Below are positions 22,538 to 34,768 of a DNA stretch of 64,000 nucleotides, one piece after another (position 1 is the stretch's first letter; each line of letters begins with the position of its first letter). The notes under the pieces are model-generated. The model did not search any database, was not told where the DNA came from, and was given only the letters and a program-made list of their open reading frames with translations. The position numbers were made by a program, and so were the translations under genes. The DNA is taken from contig JARKIF010000010.1 of the NCBI GenBank assembly GCA_029378245.1, positions 620,001 through 684,000 of the forward strand, given 5' to 3'. This DNA is from Roridomyces roridus (Eukaryota; Basidiomycota; Agaricomycetes; Agaricales; Mycenaceae).

Positions 22538-22782
22538 CCCCACGGGCACAAGCGAGGCGGAGGACAGTTGTTCCTGACACAAGTCAAAACAAGTCGGCAG
22601 CCGGCCCGATTCGGATATAGGATACCGTCGATTCCGAATCCTGCTACTGGTAGATATTGGCTACAGCGGCAGGGACGCCGTCCACAAATGCCCGCATCCG
22701 CATCCCACGTTCATCCCTTCAGCCCATTGAATCGCGCGCCTGTCGTCCAAGCACTCAAGCTGCAATGGCGCCTCACTGTTGC

Positions 22783-23781
22783 CTACCCTTTCCAACGGCG
22801 TTGAATCGCACCCAATCTTGTTTCCGGAACCGAAAGCCATGAGTGAGAAGCGAACAGAGTCTCTCCCACGAGCCCGACGTATATTTCGTCGAGGTGAGGC
22901 GCTACCTTGGAGAAGATGGAGCGTAGAGGTGGCAGCGGCTGCAGCAGGGCGAATGCCCGTTTTGTGGTTCGCAAGACGTCGAACGTCGCAACGCTGGCAA
23001 GAACATTAAATGAGGTGATCAAGTAACGGAAAGATACGCACATAGGGTCGCTGAATTTATGCGCCCATGAGACGGAAGATGGATCGTTGCCCTCATTGAT
23101 TTTCAAGGAGACGACTTGTCCACCGGGAAGACTTTGTATGTACGTCTGGTCTTTGGAACGCCTGTATGATGCCTGCAAGGGGTTGTCTAGTTCTGCAGGA
23201 CCGTACGTCGAAAACGAGAGCGTTTGCACAGGTACTGGGCCACATCTCGAGAGTACGTGGACGTGATAATCTGTGCTGGGGTTAAAAAATCGGATCGGGG
23301 AGGTCTATAGCCCCCACCTGTTCTACCCAGCAGGATTTGAGCAAGTTTGGCGCCATTGTCTTCATCCTCGGAATACATTCTCTCCAAGTCGACCCTCCCC
23401 GTTTCCAATTCAACGGCCGACGACAAAATCTCTTTCCTTCCGACGAAAACCTTGTGGTCGTCTTCAAAGGCGAAGCTGAAGGGCGACATGTCGACGAGTT
23501 GGGCCATGAGATGTACTCCGAGTGAGCATTTTCTGCAGCCTCGAAGCTGGTACGGACGAGAGGGGCTAACAAAGATGAGTGAGTAGACCAAAGAGGATGT
23601 CCGCTAGTTCATCGGTTGAGGGCATGTAATCTGCCATCGACCGAGGCGAGAAGGACGATATCGAGCAAATCTCCCGTTGATAAGTCAACTGCCTCAGGTC
23701 GTGGATTCTCCACTTTGGCAATGGCGACGGCCGGACCAAGAAAAAGTACAAGAGAGCAAGCAGGTTGAATAGCGCCGTCAT
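22783..23781 (-). CDS. Hypothetical protein with N-terminal hydrophobic segment
   Basis: Not recognised. ATG at 23781 gives MTALFNLLALLYFFLVRPSP, a likely signal anchor, then MADYMPSTDELADILFGLL. The next coding block (~23560-23330) is LMAQLVDMSPFSFAFEDDHK, VFVGRKEILSSAVELETGRV, ERMYSEDEDNGAKLAQILL; the splice between the two blocks is unclear. A third block (~23225-23040) has LSFSTYGPAELDNPL and SLPGGQVVSLKINEGNDPSS. It joins across a gtgcgt..ccag intron to VATFDVLRTTKRAFALLQPL and APHLDEIYVGLVGETLFASH, ending at 22783. Hydrophilic after the anchor, so probably a single-pass or secreted protein. Confidence 0.5.
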
Positions 23782-24153
23782 CCGAGTCGATAAGAAGGTC
23801 TGAAGCCGTCCAGATACATACTTATTCTGGGAATGATCCAACTAGATGGTGTGCGGCGTGGAACGTACGTGTCAGACACGCAAAAAGAAATTCTTCAAGG
23901 GAAGTTCGCTTGATCGTAATAGAAAGCCAAGAAAAGCCCAGCCTGGGCCACTAAAGCGCCTACAGTACTGTTTTGGTGCTGCCGGGATGGTAAAACTGCT
24001 TGCTTGACATGGCCGGAGTGCTGAGCGTCGAGAACAAAGTGCGAATCAGATGGGCCTGATTATCACAGATGCCGAGGTTCTTTGGAACATTCAATGCTTT
24101 GAAAAAAACGCTCTACTTCCAATAATTAGTTCATTAGTTCTGTGTATTTATTC

Positions 24154-25528
24154 CTACATGCTCTTCAACGCTTCCGTCGCTCTCAAACTAACCCGACCTA
24201 AACCGCTCACATCCCACGCCATGGCCCGCTTCACCAGAGGCACCCGAGTGAGCAACCACAAAAAATTGACATGCAAATACTGGCCCCACCCTGCGCCCCC
24301 CTTCTCCGTCTCGGACATCCTCTGCACCAAATCGATGACATGACGCGCAAAGCCCCGCCGACGCGTCGCATAAGCCTCTAAAATGCGCTCTGCATCGGTC
24401 TTCTCGGCTTGAAGGCAGGCGTGGATGGCCTCGGTCAATTCCGCTCCGTCGGCAACGCCCAGGCCCATGCCCTGGCCACCAGCAGGCCCATGCGTGTGGG
24501 CGGCGTCACCGACGAGGATGATGTAAGCCCCGCCTTTGGTTGCATGCATGAACTTGTCGGCAAGCGCGTTCCGTGTGCGAAAGCGCGAACTGTCCAGAAC
24601 TTTGGAAATTTTAGGAACATCTCGCGGGGTGGTTGCTGAGCCCGGGCCTCGCTCGTCCAAAATCTTCTGCAGATACTCGATATCGGGATGGGAAGGCGGG
24701 GTGTGGGGCACGCCGATGTAGAGCCGGAAAAGGGTTTGAGACTGCTCATCGGAAAGGGCAGGGTCGAGCATTGGGCCGGTGAGCATGAATCCGTCGTCAC
24801 CGAGTCTGATCTGCATTCCGTTCCTTGGGAGCCTTGAAATTGTCGATTTGTCAAAAAGTACGTCTGCAACGACGGACGAGAGGTCAGCGGGTCCGGGAGC
24901 TGACGGCTTGTTCGTGTATGGATCCAGGAAAGAGATTCCCGCAAAGGAACGCAAAAATGACTTTGAGCCGTCGGCGGCAACGACGTAGCGCGCCGTCAAG
25001 ACTTCACCGGACTCGAATCGCAGCTCGTACTGTGAGCCTTGAGCGACTTCTGCGATGTGAGTGACTCGTTTGGAATAGTGGACATGGTGATTGAGACGCT
25101 GCAAGCCTCGGCGCATCTGGCGTTCTGCAGCGTGTTGCGGCAGAACGAGCCCGAATGGAAACTGTGTGTGGGCCTCGAGGTTGTCCTTGAAAGGTATGCG
25201 GAACACGGTCTTGTCATTTCGGTCAACCATGGTCATAGCCTGACCCTGTATTCCTGCTGCCACGATATCCGCTGACACTTGAGGATTGAACGCTGCCAAA
25301 GCCTAGAAAAACGAGTGAGTAAACATCTCTTGGGATGAATGAACAAGCTACCTCGAGGGCACCAGGGTTCAGGGCGATGGCGCGTGAGCCATTGTGTCCC
25401 TCCGTGTCGAGAGCATCGACAATCACGAATGGGATTTGACGCGCAGCCAGTCCGAGAGCAGTTGCGAGACCGCTAGGACCAGCACCGACTATGACGACTT
25501 CGATCGACGAGGGCAAAGAGTTAGACAT
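24154..25528 (-). CDS. FAD-dependent aromatic monooxygenase (FAD_binding_3 family)
   Basis: Class A flavoprotein hydroxylase of the phenol 2-monooxygenase/PHBH type, using NAD(P)H and O2 to hydroxylate aromatic substrates. Two exons, with an intron near 25302-25351; ATG 25528, TAG 24154, about 440 residues. Visible motifs in order: GxGxxG Rossmann site EVVIVGAGPSGLATALGLA (~res 9-27), the DG motif RYVVAADGSKSFLRSFAGI, and the GD motif LVGDAAHTHGPAGGQGMGLG. All three are complete. It lacks the C-terminal thioredoxin-like domain of the longer phenol hydroxylases. Candidate substrates are simple phenols, hydroxybenzoates or a polyketide intermediate. Nothing in the sequence fixes which. Confidence 0.92.
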
Positions 25529-26861
25529 TGTATGAGAGGACGAATTGATTGCCAGTGGTGTTCGTATGCCATGATTTTATAGCAGGATAATGAAGGGCGC
25601 CGTAGGATACGCGTACCAGAGCAGCGCAGCGTCTTGGGCATCTTGGTTGCTAATCGTCTGTCACGGAAAAAAGGCCAACCTCCTACATTGAATAAAGATA
25701 AATGACTAACGACACGCCGGAATGTCATCGGAACCTTGGGAATCTGTGTCAAAAATTGCGGGATCTGCCTTGGTCAATGGTGAGAGCCGTCAGTCAAGCC
25801 AGTTGAATGTAAGTCCAGGAGCACAGTGCAATGACTCTCGAGGTTAAAATGTGGTCAAGGAGAGAGTGTGCGTGATCGTGATTCGATCGCGATCCCAAGT
25901 TGGCCGACTGGCGGATCAATCACACTTTTGATGTAAACGTTGAACATCAAACGATTCAACGTTGATTTCTGCTATCCTGGTGGCTGAGATTTTCCAGATT
26001 AATTCTTCGAGCGTTAAAACAAATCTCAGCCAGCAGAAGCCAGAAGTTCTGAATGGACACAAGAGGCCAATGTCTGTACGCATCCTCCACCATCCGAGCC
26101 GCAACTTGAAGTTGCCCGCAAGGCGGTATTCGTTCTTGAAATCCATGCCCCCTGGCCTTACTTGGAATCCACATGGACCAACGATGCGTTTTTCTTCTTG
26201 TAGTAATGCGTATGACCACCAACAACGGTAAAACGGGACAACGGCAAGTTGCATTCATTTGTGGCTCCGAGAAGGGCCGCTCCTCCCTCCGTGATTGCTC
26301 CGTACTCGAATTAGATACCCATTGGTCGTATTTCGTTCCGCCTGCGTGTCTAACAACCAGCCGTGAATTATGCACGTCTAAGTACTACTCCGATATATTA
26401 CTAGATAAAAAATGTGAACCAAAACTGGACGAGACCAATGATCCTAAGTGCTTGAAAACTGCTCAAGATCCATAGCCTCCGCATAGGAATCCAGCGAACC
26501 GGCCAGGACCGAATAAATCGTATACCCGCCGCGGAGGTAAGCAGAAATGCAGGGTGGCGGTTCCTAATTGTGCTTCAGTTCAACAGACGAACTTGGACGA
26601 AACTCAAGACATACCCGATTATTCGTAACCCAATTAAAGATGTCGAGACAATCTGCCTGCAGCCTCAGCCACACGGCCATAAAAAGCGACAGTGTCGTTT
26701 CCAACGTGGATATTTGGCTCGGAACGAGGTCGGATATGGCTATGCGTGCGGTGGACAGAGCGTCAGATTTTCGGTGTGATATCTGGGTCGTGTACTGGGC
26801 GTGCGCGATTTGATTACGCGTTCCTGGGGTCGTGGATCACGAAATGAAGTAGTGGTAGTAT
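25529..26861. other. Gene-poor region
   Basis: About 1.3 kb with only short unsupported reading frames and AT-rich patches (for example 26370-26420). No transposase, reverse transcriptase or other recognisable remnant was seen. It could hold the 5' UTR and promoter of the monooxygenase and a decayed gene too degenerate to name. Confidence 0.5.
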
Positions 26862-27915
26862 TCATTGTGTCGCACCATCAAGCTCTTGAAACAGATTCGC
26901 CATTTGCGAGAGATCCGCATTGAGTGCCTGACAGAGTTGAGTTGAGTTTTTTTGTAATGGTCCTGTTGTTGCTACACTCACAAGTTGATATCGAGCGAGT
27001 TTCGTTTTTGATGATTGTCGTCCAGTGGCTGCGACCACTCTGAAAGCCGCAAAGGCGACAAACGTCACGTCTGGACAGGATAGTTTCGAGGTCTAATCGC
27101 AACTGAGTTGCCATCTCAAGCCAAAACGTAGATCAAACTCGACGTACCCCAGAAAATAGACTGTTCCTTAGTTAATTGAGTCCACGAGGCTGGCGGGCAC
27201 TTACTTTTGGACGTTGGTTTGCAAGAACCCGATTTTCTGTGCAAGATCTTGCAGTTCTCGTTGTCCAGATTGCGCACGTTGGCTCGTAGCTCTTGCAATG
27301 TCTGCGTGGAAATTACTCGAGGAGGTGTTGAGTTTGGCTGCTTTGTCCACCAGCTGAAACGTCAGAGCGGCCTGCTCGGCGGAAATCTGATAGAGTTATA
27401 AGCAAACTAATTGTTCAACACGGAAGACACGGCTTACGGCCATGTATGATTGCAAGACGTGTAGTTTCTCCCGGTGAGATCGTGACGACTGGCTAGGCCG
27501 CGTGCAAAGAGGCAGAATCACAGTGTAAAACACTGTATTTTTGTTAGCGACGTTTGGGGCAAAAATATGGGCCTACTTTTGATTCGAGCAGATATGGTTG
27601 ACGCATTTGTCCTCATCTGAAGTGCAAGGTCGGTATAGTCCTTGCGTATTAATTTCCATCTACAGACAGACGCTGAGTACTGAGAGTTGAATCCAAGTAC
27701 GAGTCGACTTACTGCGGTTTAACAGGCGGCATTGTAGCCTGCATGTCCACACTGTGTAATTGCGTAGAGATCGAGTTGAAGCCACGCATTAATTGGGCGG
27801 TTGAAACGGCTAGATTTTGGCAGGCGTCTTTAAGGTCGCCTTCGAGCTCTGTGAGTACGCAAACGGCATCTCCATAGGAAAGTGGTTTCTGCTTTAGTGA
27901 ACGTGAAGAGGACAT
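26862..27915 (-). CDS. Coiled-coil / helical hypothetical protein
   Basis: Not recognised. ATG at 27915 gives MSSSRSLKQKPLSYGDAVCV, then LEGDLKDACQNLAVSTAQLM and HSVDMQATMPPVKPQ, ending at a gtaagt donor (~27710). Short exons follow: WKLIRKDYTDLALQMRTNAS, LPLCTRPSQSSRSHREKLHV, then ISAEQAALTFQLVDKAAKLN and RELQDLAQKIGFLQTNVQK with heptad-like spacing. The 3' exons are tentative: a hydrophobic TFVAFAAFRVVAA segment, then ALNADLSQMANLFQELDGAT, ending at 26862. Regular spacing of hydrophobic residues suggests helical bundles, as in SNARE-like or toxin-fold helical proteins, but no signature supports a named family. Confidence 0.5.
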
Positions 27916-28965
27916 GGTGGGCGACAAAATAACCAACAGCCTTCGCCTAGGCTTATATATACCGGTTGGAGTACAGCAGATGTTGGTGATGTGCAGAGTG
28001 CGGTGAGGTCTTGTCAGCGTGAAGATTCAAACAAGCGGAAAACAGATTCCGTTGCCGGCGTATTCATCTTTAAATTTCGCAACGGGGGACCGCAGGAATA
28101 CATCGGGGAGTAACCTAGACGTCGGGTTCCCATGGCCAGGGGTCCCCTTTGGGGCTCAGTCGGGCCACCACGCGATGCTGTTCCTTCCGACGGTACGTAT
28201 AAGCTGCGGGATTTGAGCTCAAGCTGTTTGCGGTCAATTTTGCGGTGTTTCAATTCGTGCAGATCAGTATCATCCACGCAAAGATACATCGCATTGCCAT
28301 TTATCGGGATCATCCACTGCCAGCAAAGTGTCAAGTTAACGAACCAAGTGAGTCACTGGAGGACCTTGACGGGGTACTCCCCGCAGCTACCGGGCGGGAA
28401 GCAAAACTAGTGGCCAGAATCCGCCGTGGTTGCATTTTGCAGTGCCGGCCAGGGATAGCCGAATGGATGTTTTGCAGACGACGAGTCAAACCGCGGAGCA
28501 ACCACGGAGTGAACAAGGGTACCGGGTATGACGGAATGGGCAGGCCGTTCCTCGTTTGAGCAAAAGATATTGACGATGCCGAACAAGTTGTGAATCTAGA
28601 TTTTGGTTGCACGGCGGATGTAGACTACTCCATCCTACTGTTCATGATCGACAGTTTATGGGTCATGAATCATGCAAGAAGTGCAACCATGATATAAATC
28701 ATCGAGGCGCAGATCAAGAAGTTCTACAGCTTTGAGGTACATTTGGGAGTTGGCTGCGGAGGTCGGTGTTCGCGGGGCGATCCTGAGAATGGGGACCGGC
28801 CTTGGTCACAGTGAACAATTGTGAGCCAGAAAATTATTTTTGCGACGTGCTGACGACGTGGCACCATTGCCGGAAAGACGCTGGAAAACATATCCCGATT
28901 GACACTCGTGTGGTTGAAGACGGAGAGCTGGCCATCAATTCAACATCAGCAAACACATCATCATC
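27916..28965. other. Gene-poor region upstream of USE1
   Basis: No supported gene. Short frames on both strands lack homology or splice logic. A possible TATA element (TTATATATACC, ~27951-27961) sits about 40 bp upstream of the minus-strand start at 27915 and is well placed as its core promoter. Confidence 0.5.
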
Positions 28966-29850
28966 ATGACCACGAATGACCACGACGAAATAAACCTGCG
29001 ACGGCTTATCCGGCGACTGGATAAATCTTCTTCTGAATCCGAGTGGACATGGATCACGGTCCAAAGCACCCTCCAGAAAGTCAAGTTTGCAAGAAAGCTG
29101 CTCAATAATGTGCAGCTCGAGGATGTCGACCCCACTCCGTCAGTGTAGCCCTCTCCTTCGATTCGTTGGGCCAATCCTTTGTTTCAGTGAGAGCGTTCAG
29201 AGATACAACGACTTCAAGGCAAAGCTTGACCGGATAGACGCGCTTTTACAGGACTTGGACAAGGTACGTGCTCACCATAGGCTCGGAATGAAGTAGAACT
29301 CGAATCTTTACAGAAAAATGCTCCCAAACGAACGCGACCTGAACCCATTCTTCCGAGCATTCCTCTACCTCCCGATGAACCGCAAGAACAGACCCCGATT
29401 CCAGACCAACCACCACTGCCTGCAGACAACCTACTTCTCTCCGAGTCTGACGTGGCGCTCTCGTCTAGCGTCTCACCGCCATTGACTACGACCCTTCTTC
29501 CCACTTCCTTCCCCTCCGCCGCCACAAAGTCCACCACAACCGCCGTCGAGCCTCGTCTTCTTCAGCACTCGACTGCCCGTCAACGGGACATGTCCGAGCA
29601 GATGGAGCTCATGGCAAGACAGCTGAAATTAAATTCGCTTCACTTTGCCGAGCTGTTGGAAAAGGACAGACAAGTGGTTGAGGAGACGGACAAGAAGCTG
29701 GAGGAGAATTATGGGTTCATGCAGAAGATCCGGGTGGGGACGAGGGATTTGCGGGGCAAGACAGGGTCTACGACCTGTCTGTCTTTGCTCATCGTGCTAT
29801 TCGTAACACTCGTATTCTTGTTCATGGTTTCTCTTGTACGATTTACTTGA
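28966..29850 (+). CDS. USE1: SNARE protein Use1
   Basis: Qc-type SNARE acting in Golgi-to-ER retrograde vesicle fusion. ATG at 28966 (MTTNDHDEINLRRLIRRLDK). Exon 1 includes WITVQSTLQKVKFARKLLNN, typical of Use1 N-termini. Two short introns (near 29144-29189 and 29263-29312) follow, then a Pro-rich linker. The SNARE motif spans roughly QRDMSEQMELMARQLKLNSL to the ELLEKDRQVVEETDKKLEEN region, and the protein ends in a tail anchor, CLSLLIVLFVTLVFLFMVSL. About 260 residues, normal for the family. Its stop (29850) lies 83 bp before the next gene's ATG on the same strand. Confidence 0.87.
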
Positions 29851-29932
29851 ATTTATTGAGAGCACGCGTCGAATACAAGGCGTTGTTTGCGAGTGCATCG
29901 TTGATCACGGTTGACACGCTCCTTTCGCGGCG

Positions 29933-32900
29933 ATGAGCACAACTCCTGCCCCACGACGCGCCGGCCTGCGCGAGAGAAAGCCAGCTCCTGCACCATCTCC
30001 CGGTATCGAAATTTCCTCCAATTTCCCTCATCCCACTCATGTCCCTGTCCAAAAGACGACGCGCCTCCAAAGGGCAAGCGCAAGCGGGCTGCAGCAGACT
30101 CGGACTCTGACGAAGACGACGATCCAAAGCCCAAGCGCAAGGCAAAGCAGTCCCCCAGCGCTAAGAAACCAAGAAAGACGCGAAAAACCAAGGAGGCGGC
30201 TGAAGACGCGTTTGACCCTCAACAAGCCGCGAAAGAGTCCAAGATAAACGCGGACAATCCCATCTTCAGTACGTACATGAATGCATTTCCGAGTCAATTC
30301 TGCCCTCAACTGGACTACTAGACGCGATCCTCAATCCTGCAGCAGCGCTCCAGTCTATCGCTGAAGCCTTTCTCGAGTCCTTGGATGACTCCCCCAATCT
30401 CGCGCTGGCGGAACTCATAAACTGTGTCCTCCGTGCTTGTGGATGCAACGAATCACTCAATTCCGACCAAGCAGTCGACTACGATGGTGTTGTCGACGTG
30501 TTGGACGACTTTACAGAGGGTCTCAAGAAAGTGCGTGTTTTGCTACCCCCTCAACTCATCCCTGATGTTCCACAGGAGCAAAACCCTACTACATACCCCC
30601 TCACCTCCAAACTTCCCGTCTTCAAAAAGTTTCGAAAATCACTCCACGAGTTTCTAGAGCGCCTCATCACCGCCGCCGCGTCCCTCGGCACACTCTACAC
30701 CTCCGAACTCATCCCTACGATCCAGGCATGGGTCATAGCCATGTCCAGCTCGCAAATTCGCAGCTTCCGACACACCGCCACCTTTGTCGCCCTCGAGGTC
30801 GAAAGCGCGCTCTGCGACGTAGCAGCCGCTGTGGAGAAGGAGGCCGAGATGACTGCCCGGCAGCGCGAGGGCGAGAAGCGCCGTGCCAAGAACAACAAGT
30901 CTGCTGGGGACGACAGCAACAAGAATCTCGAGGCCAAGGCCACCGAGATCCGTGGCCGCCGCGACAAACTGAAAGAGTTCATAAAGGACTTTATCGACGG
31001 TCTCTTTGTGCACCGCTATCGCGACCTCGATCCCACCATCCGTGCTGACTGCACGCTGGCACTTGGCACATGGTTTACGAAGCACCCCGCTCACTTTCTC
31101 GACGCGACCTATCTCCGTTATATCGGCTGGGTGTTATCGGACGGTGCAGCGGCTGTGCGGCTTGCCGCGCTGAAAGCGCTTACGGGAGTGTATTCGCAGC
31201 GAACGTATGCGCCGCAAGTGCATCATTTCACGGAACGCTTCAAGGGAAGGTTGCTGGAGATGGCGGCGTGTGATGTAGACGCCACGGTTCGCGTTGCTGT
31301 CATTGGTGTGCTCGAGCATCTTGGCGCCACGACGTTGGAGGAGGACGAGCGCGAGAAGGTTGCGCTCTGTGTGTTTGATGCCGATCCGAGGATACGGAAG
31401 GCCATTGGGCCTTTTGTGAGAACGTGTTGGCAGGAGTTGGTCGAGGAGCGGTTGGTGGGGCACACCAAAAAGGTGGTCAAGGAGGATAAGGAACGCGCGG
31501 GCGTCAAGGCTCTGGGCGGTGTTTTGGTGCGCTGGGGAGCACGTTTGGATGCCATGGACGAGGCCGATGCGGATGACGAGGAGGCCACGGAAGACGGAGA
31601 GCCGCGTACGAATAAGCGAAAAGCGGCAGAGGATGGAATTGTTGGCGTTGTGGAGAAGGAGCGGAACAGTCGGGCGGGGATGGTCGTGGAGGCGTTGTGG
31701 GATGAAGTGGAGGCTGTTAGTGACTGGGAGACGCTGCTCGAGGTTCTTATCCTCGATCATTCGTCGGCGGCATCAGCGGAAGATGGGCCTGCTCGCAGGG
31801 GCAGACCAAATGGGAAAGCAGCCAAGGCGAGCGAGGAGGGATCGGTTGATGAGGCGTGGCGATTGGAGGAGGAGGAAGAGACGGTGTTGATTGAGGTATT
31901 GGTTGCGAGCCTCAAGCACGCTCAGGCCATCGCCAAGAAGGTTAGTAGTCAGTTTCTTTTATTCTGTTTTCTGAAACTGGCTGCAGGGCGAAGACGAGAC
32001 TATGACGAACGACATTACTCGTGAGCTGATCAAAGGACTGCCGAGGTTGCTTGTGAAATACCAAACCGACCAAAACCGCATTGCCAATATCTTGTCAATA
32101 CCACCGTTGATGAATCTCGACCTATATCTCGAGATGCGCATGATCACGGTGAGTTTTCGTCTTCATTTTTGCGCTATTGGTGGAATAATGTCCACCTAGA
32201 ATTACAATGGACTTTGGGACGATATTATCAAGCAATTCCTCTCCCACTCTTCGCCAACTGTGCTCGGTGTTGCTGTTTTGGCGCTCAAGCATCTGATGGC
32301 CGCAACGTCCCTTTCAAATGCCAACAGCGGCAAGATCCACGAGCTCGAAGACGAACTGGCATCTGCCCTGCGCGATAGTGTGGCTGGCCGGGATGAGATT
32401 GAGGTTGCGGGTTTTGATGAAGACGAGATTCTTGCACTTGGTGCTTTGTGCACTCGTCTGCGCTTGCTTGCGGGCTGCCGTGATATGACGGAGTGGATGG
32501 ACGACGATGAGGGCGGGAAGCAGACCAGTGCCTGGGATATCGTCAGTGCCCTCGTTGAACGAGGAAGACTTGGCTACAAGGAAGAGGCATATGTCAGTCT
32601 TTCTTTCTATTTTATCCTGATCTCAATTGATCCCTTCCAGATGATTACACAAGCGCTCAACCTCTTGACCACACATCTTATGTGGAAACGCAAGCGCATG
32701 CAATCTATAGAGGAAAATGCAGAACCCTCGTCTGAAGAGCAACGTTTCCTCGAAAAATGTACGCAGCAACGTGATTCCCTGCTAGAGAAGCTCGTCGAAT
32801 ATGCTGTTGGGACGCAATCAAACACCGCCGAGGCTGTGACGCGCACGGTATGTTTCCCTTTCGCAATCCTTACTTTTTTCTCATGACAAATAGGCGTTCA

Positions 32901-34506
32901 TGTGTCTGATGGATCTGCACACTTTGTTTGGGTCCGCAGAACTTATTCTGGACGACGAAGTGCAATTCCGATGTGCCGGCTACGTGCAAGCAGAGATCGA
33001 ACGATACGCCGAGACTCTGGTTGAGCCGGATCAACCGGATCAGGAAGAGGAAGAGGATGCCGACGATGAAGAGAAGGAGAATGACGATGGGGAAGAGGAG
33101 AACGACGAGGCCAAGAAGAAGAAGGGCAAGTCTAAAGCTAAGAAGGGGAAGGCGCGGGTAGTCAAAGAGGGTTCGTTACTTTTCTTCTTTTGACATCACT
33201 CATGCTGATGATGACATCAGTTGACCCCAACTCGGCCTCCCAATTGCTGAGCGAGTACTCTTTCATCGAACTCACGTCAACGTTCCTGCGTTCCATTTAT
33301 GTCCGTATTCTCCATGTTCGCCATGCCGCTATCCTGCTCTCCCATTATGGTCGCCTCGGCAGTACATTTGACCACTTTGCCAAGACGATCATGGAGATGC
33401 TTCGTGAGGAGGGCATGGTGAACGACAATGGCGATGTCGTCGTCGTCGTGATCAATCAAGCGCTGCAAGAGGCGTTTACGATGGTCTTGGACGGTATCGT
33501 GGCGGACGAGACCAATGTCGTGCAATTGGCCAAACAACTTGCACCGGCGTTCCTTCGTCGTGGCGCGCATCTCGCGGTTCTCAACAAGCTGGACGTGCAG
33601 TATATTGTGCAGATTCAGACGGCATCTTTGTCTTGGATTGCGAAACGAATCGGCGGCTACGAGAGTACCGGCAACAAGAAGGCGTTGCGGATAGCTGTCA
33701 CTTTTTTCAAGGCGTTGATTCCTCTGCTTTCCGGCATCCAAGCCAGAGACGCGATGAAGATGTAAACTTTTTCTGCCGCTTCTGATCGCTATTGCTGACA
33801 TCACTTAGAAAAGCGCACATGGACCAGGTTCTGGCGCAAGCCAAAGTCGAAGTTTCAGCAACGTCCAAAGCATGGGAGCCGCAACGAGCGTACGAGAAAC
33901 GGCTTTCGACTATCATGGCAAAAGACAAAGGTATTTTATCTGCCACTTTGTTGAGAGAGAGATGGGCTGACAATACTTTTAGTCCCAGGTACCAAGGGCC
34001 GCAAAGCGAAAGTGGCCAAGGCCGAGGGTGCCGGTGAAACTTCGAGCGAGGACGAGACGGACCTGAGCGAGGTGGAGAAGTTGATGGAAGAGCGCGATAC
34101 ACCTGCGCCCGAGCCGGCACCCCGGCCACGGCCCAGACCGAAACGTCTGCCGAAGAAGGCTGCTGCTGCTGCCGAGAAGCCCGCCGATGATCCGGACCCG
34201 GCTCCGGATCCTGCCACTCCGCGACCCCGCACAAAGACGTATCAGAGCAAAGCTGCATCCAAGTCTCCTACAAAGGCACGGGGGAATGCGGATGTAGAAG
34301 ATCCTTTATCGCCGCCGGCGAGATCTCAGAGCCCAGAGGATGCCGTCACGACACCCGTCAACAAAAAGCGGCGGCGACCAGAGGACGAGGACGAGGAGGA
34401 GCAGGTCGAAGGTTCAGTGAATGGGGAAGACGAGATACCTGCCAGTGCTCGTGAAGCGACTCCTGCGGGCGACATGCAGATCCGCAAGAAGCGCGCACGG
34501 CATTGA
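29933..34506 (+). CDS. Cohesin subunit Scc3/STAG
   Basis: HEAT-repeat cohesin subunit that binds the Scc1 kleisin and loads cohesin on chromatin. ATG at 29933 (MSTTPAPRRAGLRERK). The first exon joins DDAPPKGKRKRAAADSDSDE across an intron ~30003-30054. STAG domain hallmarks follow: AILNPAAALQSIAEAFLESL, SLHEFLERLITAAASLGTLY, and the stromalin conserved domain around VHRYRDLDPTIRADC, YLRYIGWVLSDGAAAVRLAA and LKALTGVYS. At least eight short introns interrupt the gene, including a stopless 45 nt one at 30531-30575. The C-terminus is a Lys/Pro/acidic disordered tail ending MQIRKKRARH. Roughly 1,250 residues, expected for the family. Confidence 0.93.
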
Positions 34507-34768
34507 TTTTTCCTTTCTCTTTCCTTTTTTTCTCAATGAGGAATTCCTCTGTACGGCGAACTTACGACTAATACCTAGATATTTATATATCCCCTTGTCG
34601 CTCTGCTCTCGATGTATGTGTGTTCATTACGATGTACCTACCCTACACTGTAATAGCATGGTTCATTCGCTCCGGTCGATAGTGTGTGTGGCGGATTAAA
34701 TAGAATCTGAATGATGGTGGGGACATTGACAACAAGGGAAAGCAATGTAATATATAACATGAGATAAG

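Noticed and set aside
25529..26861. Transposon remnant in the gene-poor stretch
   Set aside because: No transposase or reverse-transcriptase motif, terminal repeats or target duplications could be seen.
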